From the NCBI GenBank assembly GCA_910588125.1, contig CAJUPI010000036.1, forward strand, positions 541-32,561: DNA of 32,021 nt. The letters are read 5' to 3'. The notes beneath the pieces are model-generated. The model was not told where the DNA came from and did not search any database. It saw nothing but the letters and a program-made list of their open reading frames with translations. Made by a program: the position numbers and the translations under genes. The stretch comes from an uncultured Lachnospiraceae bacterium. Its GTDB lineage: Bacteria > Bacillota > Clostridia > Lachnospirales > Lachnospiraceae. Shown piece by piece: positions 25,153-32,021 of this stretch (position 1 is its first letter; every line of letters starts with the position of its first letter).

Positions 25153-26374
25153 TTTCCACTCCCCATCCCCAGAAAGCCCTGGCCAGCACAATCAGCTCCT
25201 CCATCGTAGTCTCCTCCCCGCACATATACCGGCTTTTTAGCTCACTATCCTCCACAAAGCCTCCGGTTCTCTGATAATATATGGTGTAATCCTTCTCTGT
25301 CAACATCTCCCCATCCGCCGTATCATAGGTATACCGCGCCAATACGATAATGTCTTTCAGGCCATCCCCGTCAATATCCTGGCAATCCAGGTCGAGAAAT
25401 TCATAAAGATTTTCATACTCTCCCATGGGCTGAAAATTCCATACAACATTTTTGTCTTCATTGATAAGATAAACCATAAATATGTGGTATTCTGCCATTC
25501 TGTAATATCCCGGCACCACCAAGAGCTTTCCCAGCTTTTCGAAATTTACCCAGCAGGAACGTCCCTGTTCCTCCACAAAGCCATGTCTTTTCAACTCGTC
25601 TCTGGTAGCCGCCGTATCCATCGCTTTTGCTGAATCCCCATCCTCTATAAAGGATAAGATCTGCCGTACGCTTTTGTTCATATCGTATTGGTTGATACTC
25701 TTTGACAATCTCCAGTCCTGATAAAAACTGCCTTCCCCCTGGAAAAGCACATCTCCCACTTTTTCTGAAAAACCGGCATCCAGCTCCAGCGCGTCACTCA
25801 CAGTAACCAGCACCACATCCTGCCTCCCATCTCCATTAATATCCGGAAATGAGACTGCCGCCACCTCCCGGTTCCCCTGTCTGAACTGTCCGGCAAACCG
25901 GCGATTTGTCTCCAAATGTTCTGTTCGGAATACAATGTTTTGCTCTTTAGTCTCGGCGAAAAAAAGCACCAGCCGCCGGGATACCACATCCAGCGCCGGT
26001 ATCATAACAACCTCGCCCACCCCGGTCATTTCCAACGGAAATATCTGATCCCCGATTACCTGAAAGCCATACTTCCCGATCTCTTCCGACATCCTCACTG
26101 CGTCCATACGGCGAAGGAACTCCTGATATTGCCCAATTATTGCAAGCTCCTCCTTTGTTCTGTCCGATTGCTCTGATGCTACATGCTCGGAAACCTCCAG
26201 CTCAATCGTCATGCTTGACGAATCCGGGCTGCTCTCTGCCGGCTCTGCCATTTCTCTCTTTTTGTACAACGCAAAGGCCGCGATCAGACCGGCCGCAATC
26301 CCTAATATTCCGATGCTCAACACTATCTGTCTTCCTGTATTTACTATCGACCGCTGCCTGCTTCTTCCTTTCAT
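25145..26374 (-). CDS. Membrane-anchored FG-GAP/VCBS-like protein, candidate accessory sensor
   Basis: A 409-residue protein anchored by one helix (residues 16-36), followed by a Ser/Glu-rich linker. The extracytoplasmic part carries two FG-GAP/EF-hand-like calcium loops, DINGDGRQDVVLV (178-190) and DIDGDGLKDIIVLA (333-346). This is the pattern of VCBS or integrin-alpha-like beta-propeller blades. It is the first gene of the two-component operon and overlaps the regulator start by 8 bp. That tight coupling suggests it senses or presents the signal to the kinase, possibly in a calcium-dependent way. The RBS is weak (ACAGG very close to the ATG; GAAGGG is farther off), so the start is less certain than most. 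I do not recognise a named family. Confidence 0.82.
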   Translation of the reverse strand: MKGRSRQRSIVNTGRQIVLSIGILGIAAGLIAAFALYKKREMAEPAESSPDSSSMTIELEVSEHVASEQSDRTKEELAIIGQYQEFLRRMDAVRMSEEIGKYGFQVIGDQIFPLEMTGVGEVVMIPALDVVSRRLVLFFAETKEQNIVFRTEHLETNRRFAGQFRQGNREVAAVSFPDINGDGRQDVVLVTVSDALELDAGFSEKVGDVLFQGEGSFYQDWRLSKSINQYDMNKSVRQILSFIEDGDSAKAMDTAATRDELKRHGFVEEQGRSCWVNFEKLGKLLVVPGYYRMAEYHIFMVYLINEDKNVVWNFQPMGEYENLYEFLDLDCQDIDGDGLKDIIVLARYTYDTADGEMLTEKDYTIYYQRTGGFVEDSELKSRYMCGEETTMEELIVLARAFWGWGVEND

Positions 26375-26427
26375 ACCTGTCCGGACTTTCCCTTCACACT
26401 GTCTGCAAATACCCTTGATTTTTTTAA

Positions 26428-26456
26428 ATTATATACCAGTTTCCGACCACTGTCAA
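26428..26456 (-). promoter_or_regulatory. Perfect-consensus sigma-A promoter of the two-component operon
   Basis: On the minus strand TTGACA (26451-26456), 17 bp, TATAAT (26428-26433): both hexamers and the spacing are exactly consensus. The leader is about 46 nt. Confidence 0.92.
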
Positions 26457-26485
26457 AGCCAACGGCGCTACTTACTGGCAGTATC

Positions 26486-26514
26486 TTGCTTTCTTCTTAT
26501 CTCCCAATTATAAT
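26486..26514 (+). promoter_or_regulatory. Sigma-A promoter of the ytqA-like gene
   Basis: TTGCTT (26486-26491), a 17-bp spacer and TATAAT (26509-26514). Transcription would start near 26521, the first base of the AGGAGG at 26521-26526, so the leader would be only about 15 nt. Confidence 0.78.
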
Positions 26515-26535
26515 ACTCTCAGGAGGACTACCCGT

Positions 26536-27522
26536 ATGAACTTTTCAAGCCAGTTTCACCCTTATCACTCTTTAAATGACGAGATGAGACAACGTTTCGG
26601 AACCAAAGTTTACAAGCTTGCCCTGGACGGCGGCATGACCTGTCCCAACCGCGACGGAACCGTGGGCAGCCGTGGCTGCAGCTTTTGCAGTGCCGGAGGA
26701 TCCGGAGACTTCGCCACTCCATTCATCCCTGCAACCGCCTCCCCGGACTTTCCTTTATCTCAATCAGAATCCCGCCGCTTCATCGAACGGCAGCTCGAGC
26801 ATGCCGCCTTACGCATTTGCCGGAAATTTGGTTCTTCTCCCAAGGCTTATATTGCCTACTTCCAGTCTTATACAAACACGTATGCTCCGGTTTCTTATCT
26901 ACGTGCTTTATATACTGCTGCCCTCAGCCACCCGGATGTAAAAGTACTTTCTATTGCCACCCGTCCGGATTGCCTTTCTGAGGAAATACTGGATCTGTGT
27001 GCAGAGCTTAACCATATCAAGCCCGTATGGCTGGAGCTCGGGCTTCAGACCATTCATGAAAGCACAGCCCGGCAAATACGCCGCGGCTATTCTTTGCCGT
27101 GCTTTGAAGATGCCCTGCACCGTCTGCGCCGCCGGAAGCTGGAAACCATTGTCCATGTAATCCTGGGCCTTCCGGGAGAAAATCAGGAACAAATGCTTCA
27201 GACTGTAAACTACCTTGCCCATCAGGATATTCAGGGTATCAAGCTGCAATTGCTTCATATTCTCCGGGGAACCGATCTCGCTGTTCAATATCTGCAAAAT
27301 CCCTTTCCCGTTTTCTCTATGATGGAATATATCGATCTGGTAATTGACTGTATCGCCCTGCTGCCCCCGGAGCTGGTGGTTCATCGTATCACTGGTGACG
27401 GGCCAAAAAATCTGCTGGTTGCGCCACAGTGGAGCGCAAATAAACGCCTGGTGTTAAATACCATCGCCAGACGTTTCCGGGAAAGAAGAATTACCCAGGG
27501 ATGCCACTTTGCCGCCTGTTAA
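26536..27522 (+). CDS. ytqA: TIGR01212-family radical SAM protein (YtqA/YhcC-like)
   Basis: A 328-residue radical S-adenosylmethionine protein of the YtqA/YhcC family, whose exact reaction is not firmly established. The iron-sulfur ligands C36, C48 and C51 are in the family-specific context MTCPNRDGTVGSRGCSFCSAGG. Other family blocks are YFQSYTNTYAP near 113, LELGLQTIHESTARQIRRGY near 170 and HVILGLPGE near 210. Length is normal. AGGAGG lies 9 nt before the ATG. It is divergent from the two-component operon and its stop overlaps the stop of the CapA-family gene by 4 bp. Confidence 0.93.
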   Translation: MNFSSQFHPYHSLNDEMRQRFGTKVYKLALDGGMTCPNRDGTVGSRGCSFCSAGGSGDFATPFIPATASPDFPLSQSESRRFIERQLEHAALRICRKFGSSPKAYIAYFQSYTNTYAPVSYLRALYTAALSHPDVKVLSIATRPDCLSEEILDLCAELNHIKPVWLELGLQTIHESTARQIRRGYSLPCFEDALHRLRRRKLETIVHVILGLPGENQEQMLQTVNYLAHQDIQGIKLQLLHILRGTDLAVQYLQNPFPVFSMMEYIDLVIDCIALLPPELVVHRITGDGPKNLLVAPQWSANKRLVLNTIARRFRERRITQGCHFAAC

Positions 27523-28763
27523 CCGCCTGTTAGTGGCATCACCGTCCCATCGGCCTGATAAACGACGCCATCAGATATACTCTCCAAATATTGAAAAAAC
27601 TCCAGCCGCTTGTTCTCCTCCGTAAACATCCATGTATAACCGGCACTGGAGGTTCCGGGAATCAGACGTAAAACCGGCTCGCTTCTGGCTTTTTCTGTAT
27701 TCTCCCATGTCACCTGTAACAATGCCGTTCGCGGGATGGAGCTGCCAAACACAAAATTTCCCAGGCTATATAAAATGGCTTTTCCCTTGTAGTATTCGAT
27801 TCCCTGAAGCACATGTGGGTGGGAACCGATCACCAGATCCGCACCAGCATCGATCATCTGCTGCGCCATCGTCCGCTGGTAATCCTGTGGCCTCTCGTCC
27901 CTCTCGATTCCCCAGTGAATGAAAACCGCCACAAAATCGTTTTTCTCCTTCTGAATGCGTATCTCTTGCAAAAGCACTGTCATATCATATGCGGCAAGCA
28001 TCCCTGGATGCTGCTTTCCTGCTGCCCAATCTGCTACCGGAATCACACGGGTTGCACCAATCACAGCAATTTTCTTTCCCTTAAGCTCCACTGTCACCGG
28101 CCGCCTTGCTATCTCCAAATCTGCGCCGGCGCCTGTGTGCAGAATCCCTGCATCGTCCAGGATTTGGCAAGAATCCAAAAGCGCATCCTGTCCAAAATCC
28201 AATGCATGATTGTTCGCTAGCGTCACTCCGTCGATTCCCATCTCTTGAAAAAGGGACACCCGTCCTGGAGGAAGGCGAAAAGTAAACTGCTTATCCTTCG
28301 CTTCCTCTCCCCGGTTACTGAAAGGAAATTCTTGATTAACCATAAAAAAATCCGCTTCTTTTATCACTTCCTGATAGCCCGAATCCAGAACTCCATGAAT
28401 TCCTCCTGCCTTCTCATAGGCATTCAGCACATGGTTCGATAGCAGTACATCCCCGGAGAACAGTAGTGTCAGCCTGTTGTCCTTCTCATTATTTTCCAGG
28501 CCTTCCAAAGCGCCCACAGGTTCCCTCTCCCAGTCATCCGCCGCTATCTTCCCGGAATTTTCATCAACCAGCGTACCAGGCTCCTGCTCTTCTGTGATCA
28601 CGATTCCTGAAGCCTGCCCTATATGCTCTTTTTCCTGTCCGGTTCTCTCCACTCTCTCCCCGCCGTCAATCCCGGGGATTTTGTCATACTTCTTCCCCTG
28701 GCATCCGCTTAACAAGATAATTATTCCTACAGCCATCAATAGCTGATATTGGTATTTCTTCAT
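27519..28763 (-). CDS. CapA-family (poly-gamma-glutamate capsule-type) lipoprotein
   Basis: A 414-residue lipoprotein: the signal sequence ends in the lipobox LLSGC near residue 21. An Asp/Glu-rich linker precedes a calcineurin-like CapA domain of about 290 residues, with LLFSGDVLLSNHVL near 100, VNQEFPFS, TLANNHALDFG near 182, VFIHWGIE, and GSHPHVLQGIEYYKGKAILYSLGNFVFG. CapA proteins help assemble or anchor poly-gamma-glutamate, but most homologues in Clostridia are uncharacterised surface phosphoesterase-like proteins, and capB/capC are not here. GAGGAGAA lies upstream. No convincing promoter lies between it and the terminator after degV, so it may depend on read-through or on a promoter I cannot see. 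Confidence 0.9.
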   Translation of the reverse strand: MKKYQYQLLMAVGIIILLSGCQGKKYDKIPGIDGGERVERTGQEKEHIGQASGIVITEEQEPGTLVDENSGKIAADDWEREPVGALEGLENNEKDNRLTLLFSGDVLLSNHVLNAYEKAGGIHGVLDSGYQEVIKEADFFMVNQEFPFSNRGEEAKDKQFTFRLPPGRVSLFQEMGIDGVTLANNHALDFGQDALLDSCQILDDAGILHTGAGADLEIARRPVTVELKGKKIAVIGATRVIPVADWAAGKQHPGMLAAYDMTVLLQEIRIQKEKNDFVAVFIHWGIERDERPQDYQRTMAQQMIDAGADLVIGSHPHVLQGIEYYKGKAILYSLGNFVFGSSIPRTALLQVTWENTEKARSEPVLRLIPGTSSAGYTWMFTEENKRLEFFQYLESISDGVVYQADGTVMPLTGG

Positions 28764-28803
28764 TCCTATTCATTCTCCTCTTGACATCCCAGCATGAAGC
28801 TGC

Positions 28804-28844
28804 TAAAAAGGAACCCCAAAAGCGCTGTGCGCTCTGGAGTTCCT
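28804..28844 (-). terminator. Intrinsic terminator of the DegV gene
   Basis: On the minus strand AGGAACTCC pairs with GGGGTTCCT (one G-U), with an inner AGCGC/GCGCT stem, and is followed by TTTTT. It lies 25 bp after the DegV stop. Confidence 0.85.
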
Positions 28845-28868
28845 GCTATAATTCTGCCCTTTGCCCTC

Positions 28869-29705
28869 TTATATCGCCAGGATAATACCTCCGTCTCCCG
28901 CATACAAGGTCGCCACACCGGCTGTTTCCGTAATTTCTATCTCCCATTTATTCCCTGTCTGCTCAAGCTCCTGCTTTACCTGCCTGGCTCTCTCCGGCGC
29001 ATTGCAATGAGCGATGATCGCCCGCTTTACTTCTGCTGCTCCCCGCTCCCGGACCGCAATCTCACACATTCTGGCAAATGCTTTCCCTAATCCTCTCGCC
29101 TGATCCAGTTTGATAATCACCCCATGATCGGCTCCCATTACCGGCTTGATATTGAGCGCCGTCGCAAAAAACGCCTGCAGCCCTGTCAGCCTCCCGTTCT
29201 TTCTGAGATATTCCAAAGAATCCAGCACAAAATAGGTTCTCTGCTGATCCCGCATTTTAAGAATCCTTTGGGAAACCTCCGCAAACGCCATCCCTCCGTC
29301 ACACATCTCACAAATCGCCATTGCCAGATTCAGCTCTCCCGACGATGCGGATTCCGAATCAATCACCAGAATATTCTTATGTCCGTGTTCCTCCTCATAC
29401 AGGCTCTTTGCTACCATTGCACTATTATATGAACCGCTCAAATGGCTGGAAAGCGTCAGCACATAGATATCCTCTTCCTCACACTCATATGCCTTTTTAA
29501 ATGCTTCCGGGGATGGACAGGCAGTCTTCGGACACTCCTTGCTTTCTTTCACCAATTTCAGAAATGTCTCCTGATCAAAATTCTCATCATCCACAATCAT
29601 AGTATCGTCCACCTGCAACGTCAACGGCACTATCTGAAACCGTGAATCCTTCCTCATCTCCTTTGTCAAATCCAGACAACTGTCGCCGACTATCTTATAA
29701 CTCAT
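28869..29705 (-). CDS. DegV-family fatty-acid-binding protein
   Basis: A 278-residue DegV-fold protein. Members bind a fatty acid between two domains; FakB-type members present it to the kinase FakA for phospholipid synthesis. Visible marks: IVGDSCLDLTKE at the N-terminus, TACPSPEAF near 57, LTLSSHLSGSYNSA (the Thr/Ser loop that binds the carboxylate) and LDSLEYLRKNGRLTG near 157. Two in-frame ATGs lie close together. The second, at 29705, is 6 nt from AGGAGG, while the first would abut it, so I use the second. It has its own promoter and terminator, and no fakA is nearby. Confidence 0.93.
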   Translation of the reverse strand: MSYKIVGDSCLDLTKEMRKDSRFQIVPLTLQVDDTMIVDDENFDQETFLKLVKESKECPKTACPSPEAFKKAYECEEEDIYVLTLSSHLSGSYNSAMVAKSLYEEEHGHKNILVIDSESASSGELNLAMAICEMCDGGMAFAEVSQRILKMRDQQRTYFVLDSLEYLRKNGRLTGLQAFFATALNIKPVMGADHGVIIKLDQARGLGKAFARMCEIAVRERGAAEVKRAIIAHCNAPERARQVKQELEQTGNKWEIEITETAGVATLYAGDGGIILAI

Positions 29706-29757
29706 ATTCATCCTCCTGAAATCATCCCACTGCCATACATAGTTTTAATTACTACTT

Positions 29758-29785
29758 ATTATAGCATATATTTCAGATATTTCAA
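29758..29785 (-). promoter_or_regulatory. Promoter of the DegV gene
   Basis: On the minus strand TTGAAA (29780-29785), a 16-bp spacer and TATAAT (29758-29763), with TG one base upstream of the -10 (extended -10). Confidence 0.8.
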
Positions 29786-29848
29786 TACTCGGATGACAAC
29801 ATCTCGCCATTCCATCTATTTTTCAAAAGTGCCAAAGGCTTCCTGTTT

Positions 29849-30982
29849 TCAGCTGTCCTGCCATATTACCTCATATCCTTCCCACGGTTCCGGCATCTCG
29901 AGTTTATCGATCATCTGCTCCAGCACATTTCCCGGAATCTGCCGTTCTCTTGTCTGATTTCGTTTTAACAGCTCCTCATACGGAGCCTCCAGATATAAAA
30001 TATGCACCCGGGCTCCATATCCGGCAAACAGCCGGACAAGACGCTGCCTGGTCTCTTGCATCAAATTAGTAGCATTCCAGATAAAGGATTCCTTTTTCCG
30101 CAGAAGCTTTCTGGCCCGTTCTATGGCCAGATTCGCTACCTTTCCTGAGCCATCCTTAGGAGAAATTCCCAGCTCCTTCCGAATCTCATCCAGGGAAATC
30201 ACGGCTCTGCCAACACCGTATTTTTCGATCCAGCTATCCTTCCCTGCCAGAGGCAAGCCTGCCATCATCCACACATCAAACTCTGTATCGTCATAAATCT
30301 GTGATCCCGGTGACATCTCCTCTTTATGAAAATACTGATAGCGCGTACAAGCATTGGCAAAGGGATAAGGCTTCTCCCAAATCCCAAGCTCCTTCCCATA
30401 TTCGGCAAACAATTCCCCATGCTCCTCCAGCTCTCCCGGCGTTCGGCTCATTCTTCCTCTGGCATCTGCTTTTGCCAAAAGATAAAGAAGCCATAACGGT
30501 ACTACCTCTGCTGCCCGCAAAAGGTCATACTCCACCCGTTTCTTTTTCCAAAACCACACCGGCACCCCGTGAAAACGCACTAACTTAGCTGCCAGCTCCC
30601 TCTCCTGAAAGCTCATTCCAAACCGTTTGGCACCGCGATATGCCATTGCACGAAATACCTTTTCCCCCACAATGGTATGCTTAGGTGAAGTCCATCTGCC
30701 ATCCTCAAATTTGGTACAAAACGGTTTTCCGATATCATGAAAAGCCGCTGCCAGAAATAACAATTCCTGTTCCTTTTCTGTGAGCCTGCCCCATTCCGAA
30801 AGACTGCACAATTGTTCACAGACGCATCCGGTATGAATAAACACATCACCCTCCGCATGATACTCCGGATTCTGTTGTACCCCTCTCAAAATCTCAAGCT
30901 CCGAATATCGCCCGGCCAGCCGTTCAAAAGAAAACCCGCTTTCTCGAATCCAGCTTAATATTCCTTCTTTTTCATCCCCCAT
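29849..30982 (-). CDS. HD-Pnk: HD phosphoesterase fused to polynucleotide kinase
   Basis: A 377-residue fusion. The N-terminal HD domain shows the metal ligands in order: VFIHTG (H50), FHDIGKP (H82/D83), KHTIVG (H102), RFHGVP (H138) and KADARG (D173). The C-terminal P-loop kinase domain has Walker A GLPLAGKDS (242-250), the putative general base in SLDEIRKELG (D265) and an Arg-rich lid (KRNQTRERQIPG). This domain order matches the HD-Pnk end-healing enzyme characterised from Runella slithyformis, where the HD domain removes 2',3'-cyclic or 3'-phosphate ends and the kinase phosphorylates 5'-OH ends. GGAAAGGAGAGGG supports the ATG at 30982; an alternative ATG at 31030 has a weaker RBS. It lies just downstream of a polynucleotide ligase gene. 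Confidence 0.9.
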   Translation of the reverse strand: MGDEKEGILSWIRESGFSFERLAGRYSELEILRGVQQNPEYHAEGDVFIHTGCVCEQLCSLSEWGRLTEKEQELLFLAAAFHDIGKPFCTKFEDGRWTSPKHTIVGEKVFRAMAYRGAKRFGMSFQERELAAKLVRFHGVPVWFWKKKRVEYDLLRAAEVVPLWLLYLLAKADARGRMSRTPGELEEHGELFAEYGKELGIWEKPYPFANACTRYQYFHKEEMSPGSQIYDDTEFDVWMMAGLPLAGKDSWIEKYGVGRAVISLDEIRKELGISPKDGSGKVANLAIERARKLLRKKESFIWNATNLMQETRQRLVRLFAGYGARVHILYLEAPYEELLKRNQTRERQIPGNVLEQMIDKLEMPEPWEGYEVIWQDS

Positions 30983-31056
30983 AGTCCCTCTCCTTTCCCC
31001 GGTCAACTCACTTCTTTTCAGAAACCTCATAGCTTTCCATCAACCGATGGCCCTCT

Positions 31057-31845
31057 TCACACAAACAGCTCCTCCCCTTTTGCCAGCCGGTTGGCTACCA
31101 GCGGCCGGTTCATCCAGTGGCTCTCCGAATCCAGGATTGAATTGAGAAACGAATGACGGACAAATTTCAGCCGGCCAATCGTATAATCCCCCTCCTCTAT
31201 CTTGATATAAATTCCTTCCATAATTCCACTAAGATCGGTCTGGCTCTTAGTTCGCTCTACGTCCACTCCATATTTCTCACACTGTTTTTGCAGGCTTTTT
31301 TCTGGCTCCTCTGATATAAAATTACTATGCCCGATCCGCCTGGTTATATCCGAAAGCTTCTCAAACCGCCCCATTTCCAATACCGGCACAGACTTCACAA
31401 AAGGCGCTTCTTGCAGAATTTTTCTTCTCTTTGCTGTAGAAAAAAACTTTTCCTCCTGCTTGTCAAAAATATCAAATTCCATAAAATAATGAGGAAGCTC
31501 ATCGTAAAATACGGTATGTTTGGCAAACATCCATTCTCCATACATTACATATCGGCTTCCCAGCATCTGCCACAACCCGTTACGAAAACATTCCGCCCAC
31601 ATTTTCAGCATATCAAACTGCCGTTCTCCATATCCACCATTCAGAAAATGGCCCCGGCTTTGCAGATACAGCTTTCCATCCTCTCCAAAACTGATCCCGC
31701 AGTTAGCTCCGTCAATCTTCTCCTCCAGCACCAGATATTTTCCTCGTATTTCAGCAAACCTTACACTGTTGAGATCTTCATCCCCCGCCTGCTTCCTCGA
31801 TCCCTCCACATGGCGGGTTCTTGGATACTTATAAATTCTTTCCAT
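31057..31845 (-). CDS. ATP-dependent RNA/polynucleotide ligase (Rnl2-like)
   Basis: A 262-residue nucleotidyltransferase of the RNA ligase family. The motifs are in order: motif I EEKIDGAN with the AMP-accepting Lys K43, motif Ia LQSRG (61-65), motif III YGEWMFAKHTVFYD (102-115), IIIa FMEFDIFD (121-128), IV EGIYIKIE (210-217) and V GRLKFVR (K227). There is no OB-fold or large C-terminal domain, so it is a minimal catalytic core with a short tail. It should seal 5'-phosphate to 3'-OH ends. The start has GGAGGCAGG upstream. It is first in a two-gene unit with HD-Pnk, which would prepare exactly those ends. RNA is the likelier substrate, but DNA or mixed substrates are possible. Confidence 0.9.
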   Translation of the reverse strand: MERIYKYPRTRHVEGSRKQAGDEDLNSVRFAEIRGKYLVLEEKIDGANCGISFGEDGKLYLQSRGHFLNGGYGERQFDMLKMWAECFRNGLWQMLGSRYVMYGEWMFAKHTVFYDELPHYFMEFDIFDKQEEKFFSTAKRRKILQEAPFVKSVPVLEMGRFEKLSDITRRIGHSNFISEEPEKSLQKQCEKYGVDVERTKSQTDLSGIMEGIYIKIEEGDYTIGRLKFVRHSFLNSILDSESHWMNRPLVANRLAKGEELFV

Positions 31846-31869
31846 AGTCCTGCCTCCATCTTATTCCTG

Positions 31870-31898
31870 ATTTTAGTACGATTCTCCTTTTCTGTCAA
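31870..31898 (-). promoter_or_regulatory. Near-consensus sigma-A promoter of the repair operon
   Basis: On the minus strand TTGACA (31893-31898), 17 bp, TAAAAT (31870-31875). The leader is about 18 nt. No operator dyad overlaps it. Confidence 0.85.
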
Positions 31899-31982
31899 AT
31901 AAAAAGGGGGTTGCAAAATAAGCCACCCGTCATTTTTCTTATCCAGTGTTCGGACGGTTCACGTACACACAGTCTGCTCTTA

Positions 31983-31997
31983 ACGGACAAAGTCCGT
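31983..31997. other. Short hairpin at the right edge
   Basis: ACGGAC-AAA-GTCCGT is a perfect 6-bp stem with a 3-nt loop. No T-run follows on either strand. The stretch 31899-32021 holds no gene that I can support; the hairpin may belong to the 3' end of a feature beyond the window. Confidence 0.5.
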
Positions 31998-32021
31998 CAA
32001 TATCAGACAGAATGTTCGTGA

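Noticed and set aside
28764..28803. Promoter directly upstream of the CapA-family gene
   Set aside because: The space after the DegV terminator is too short and shows no paired -35/-10 on the minus strand.

Overview
The window looks like chromosome of an anaerobic gut-type Firmicute of the family Lachnospiraceae (Clostridia). The reasons are moderate GC content, strong AGGAGG-type ribosome binding sites, near-consensus housekeeping (sigma-A) promoters, and a set of families typical of that group: DUF5716/DUF5717/DUF4364-type proteins, a short-form glycogen phosphorylase, DegV, and an aromatic-rich cell-wall-binding-repeat protein. No rRNA, tRNA, complete insertion sequence, prophage or CRISPR array was seen. 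No gene is cut by either window edge.

Layout. 1-211: a 55-bp direct repeat and a long perfect hairpin. 212-5882 (minus): a three-gene operon of poorly understood proteins (giant DUF5717-type, Hsp70/actin-like DUF5716-type, helical-repeat protein), divergent from a DUF4364-type winged-helix protein (6021-6551). 6632-7654: galE. 7927-9563 (plus): a cyclase/formamidase-family hydrolase plus a ketopantoate-reductase-family enzyme. 9659-10790: two divergent YhcH/EbgC-family proteins sharing a control region with a GntR/HutC-like palindrome. 10805-12097: an alkylsulfatase-like metallo-beta-lactamase-fold hydrolase. 12284-13696: a secreted cell-wall-binding-repeat protein behind a promoter with the hallmark of MerR-type control. 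14001-16295: glycogen phosphorylase, divergent from an AraC/cupin regulator. 17410-20303: a two-gene unit of a membrane-anchored metallophosphoesterase and a diguanylate cyclase. 20463-21752: galK. 21950-26374: a four-gene signalling operon (FG-GAP-like membrane protein, response regulator, histidine kinase, membrane-anchored unknown) interrupted by a large palindrome. 26536-27522: TIGR01212/YtqA radical SAM protein. 27519-28763: CapA-family lipoprotein. 28869-29705: DegV. 29849-31845: an RNA-repair cassette (polynucleotide ligase plus HD-Pnk end-healing enzyme).

How the genes work together. galE, galK and glgP cover parts of galactose and glycogen/maltodextrin use, but they are separate transcription units and galT is not here. 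Signalling is prominent: one complete two-component system with its own candidate surface sensor, one c-di-GMP synthase with an intact inhibitory site, and one AraC regulator. The ligase/HD-Pnk pair forms a self-contained nucleic-acid end-healing and sealing module under a near-consensus promoter. The three-gene DUF operon is the least understood coding region. The 312-bp palindrome inside the two-component operon is the most unusual non-coding structure.

Limits: all family assignments come from reading motifs in the translated sequence. No database search, structure prediction or RNA-folding program was run.
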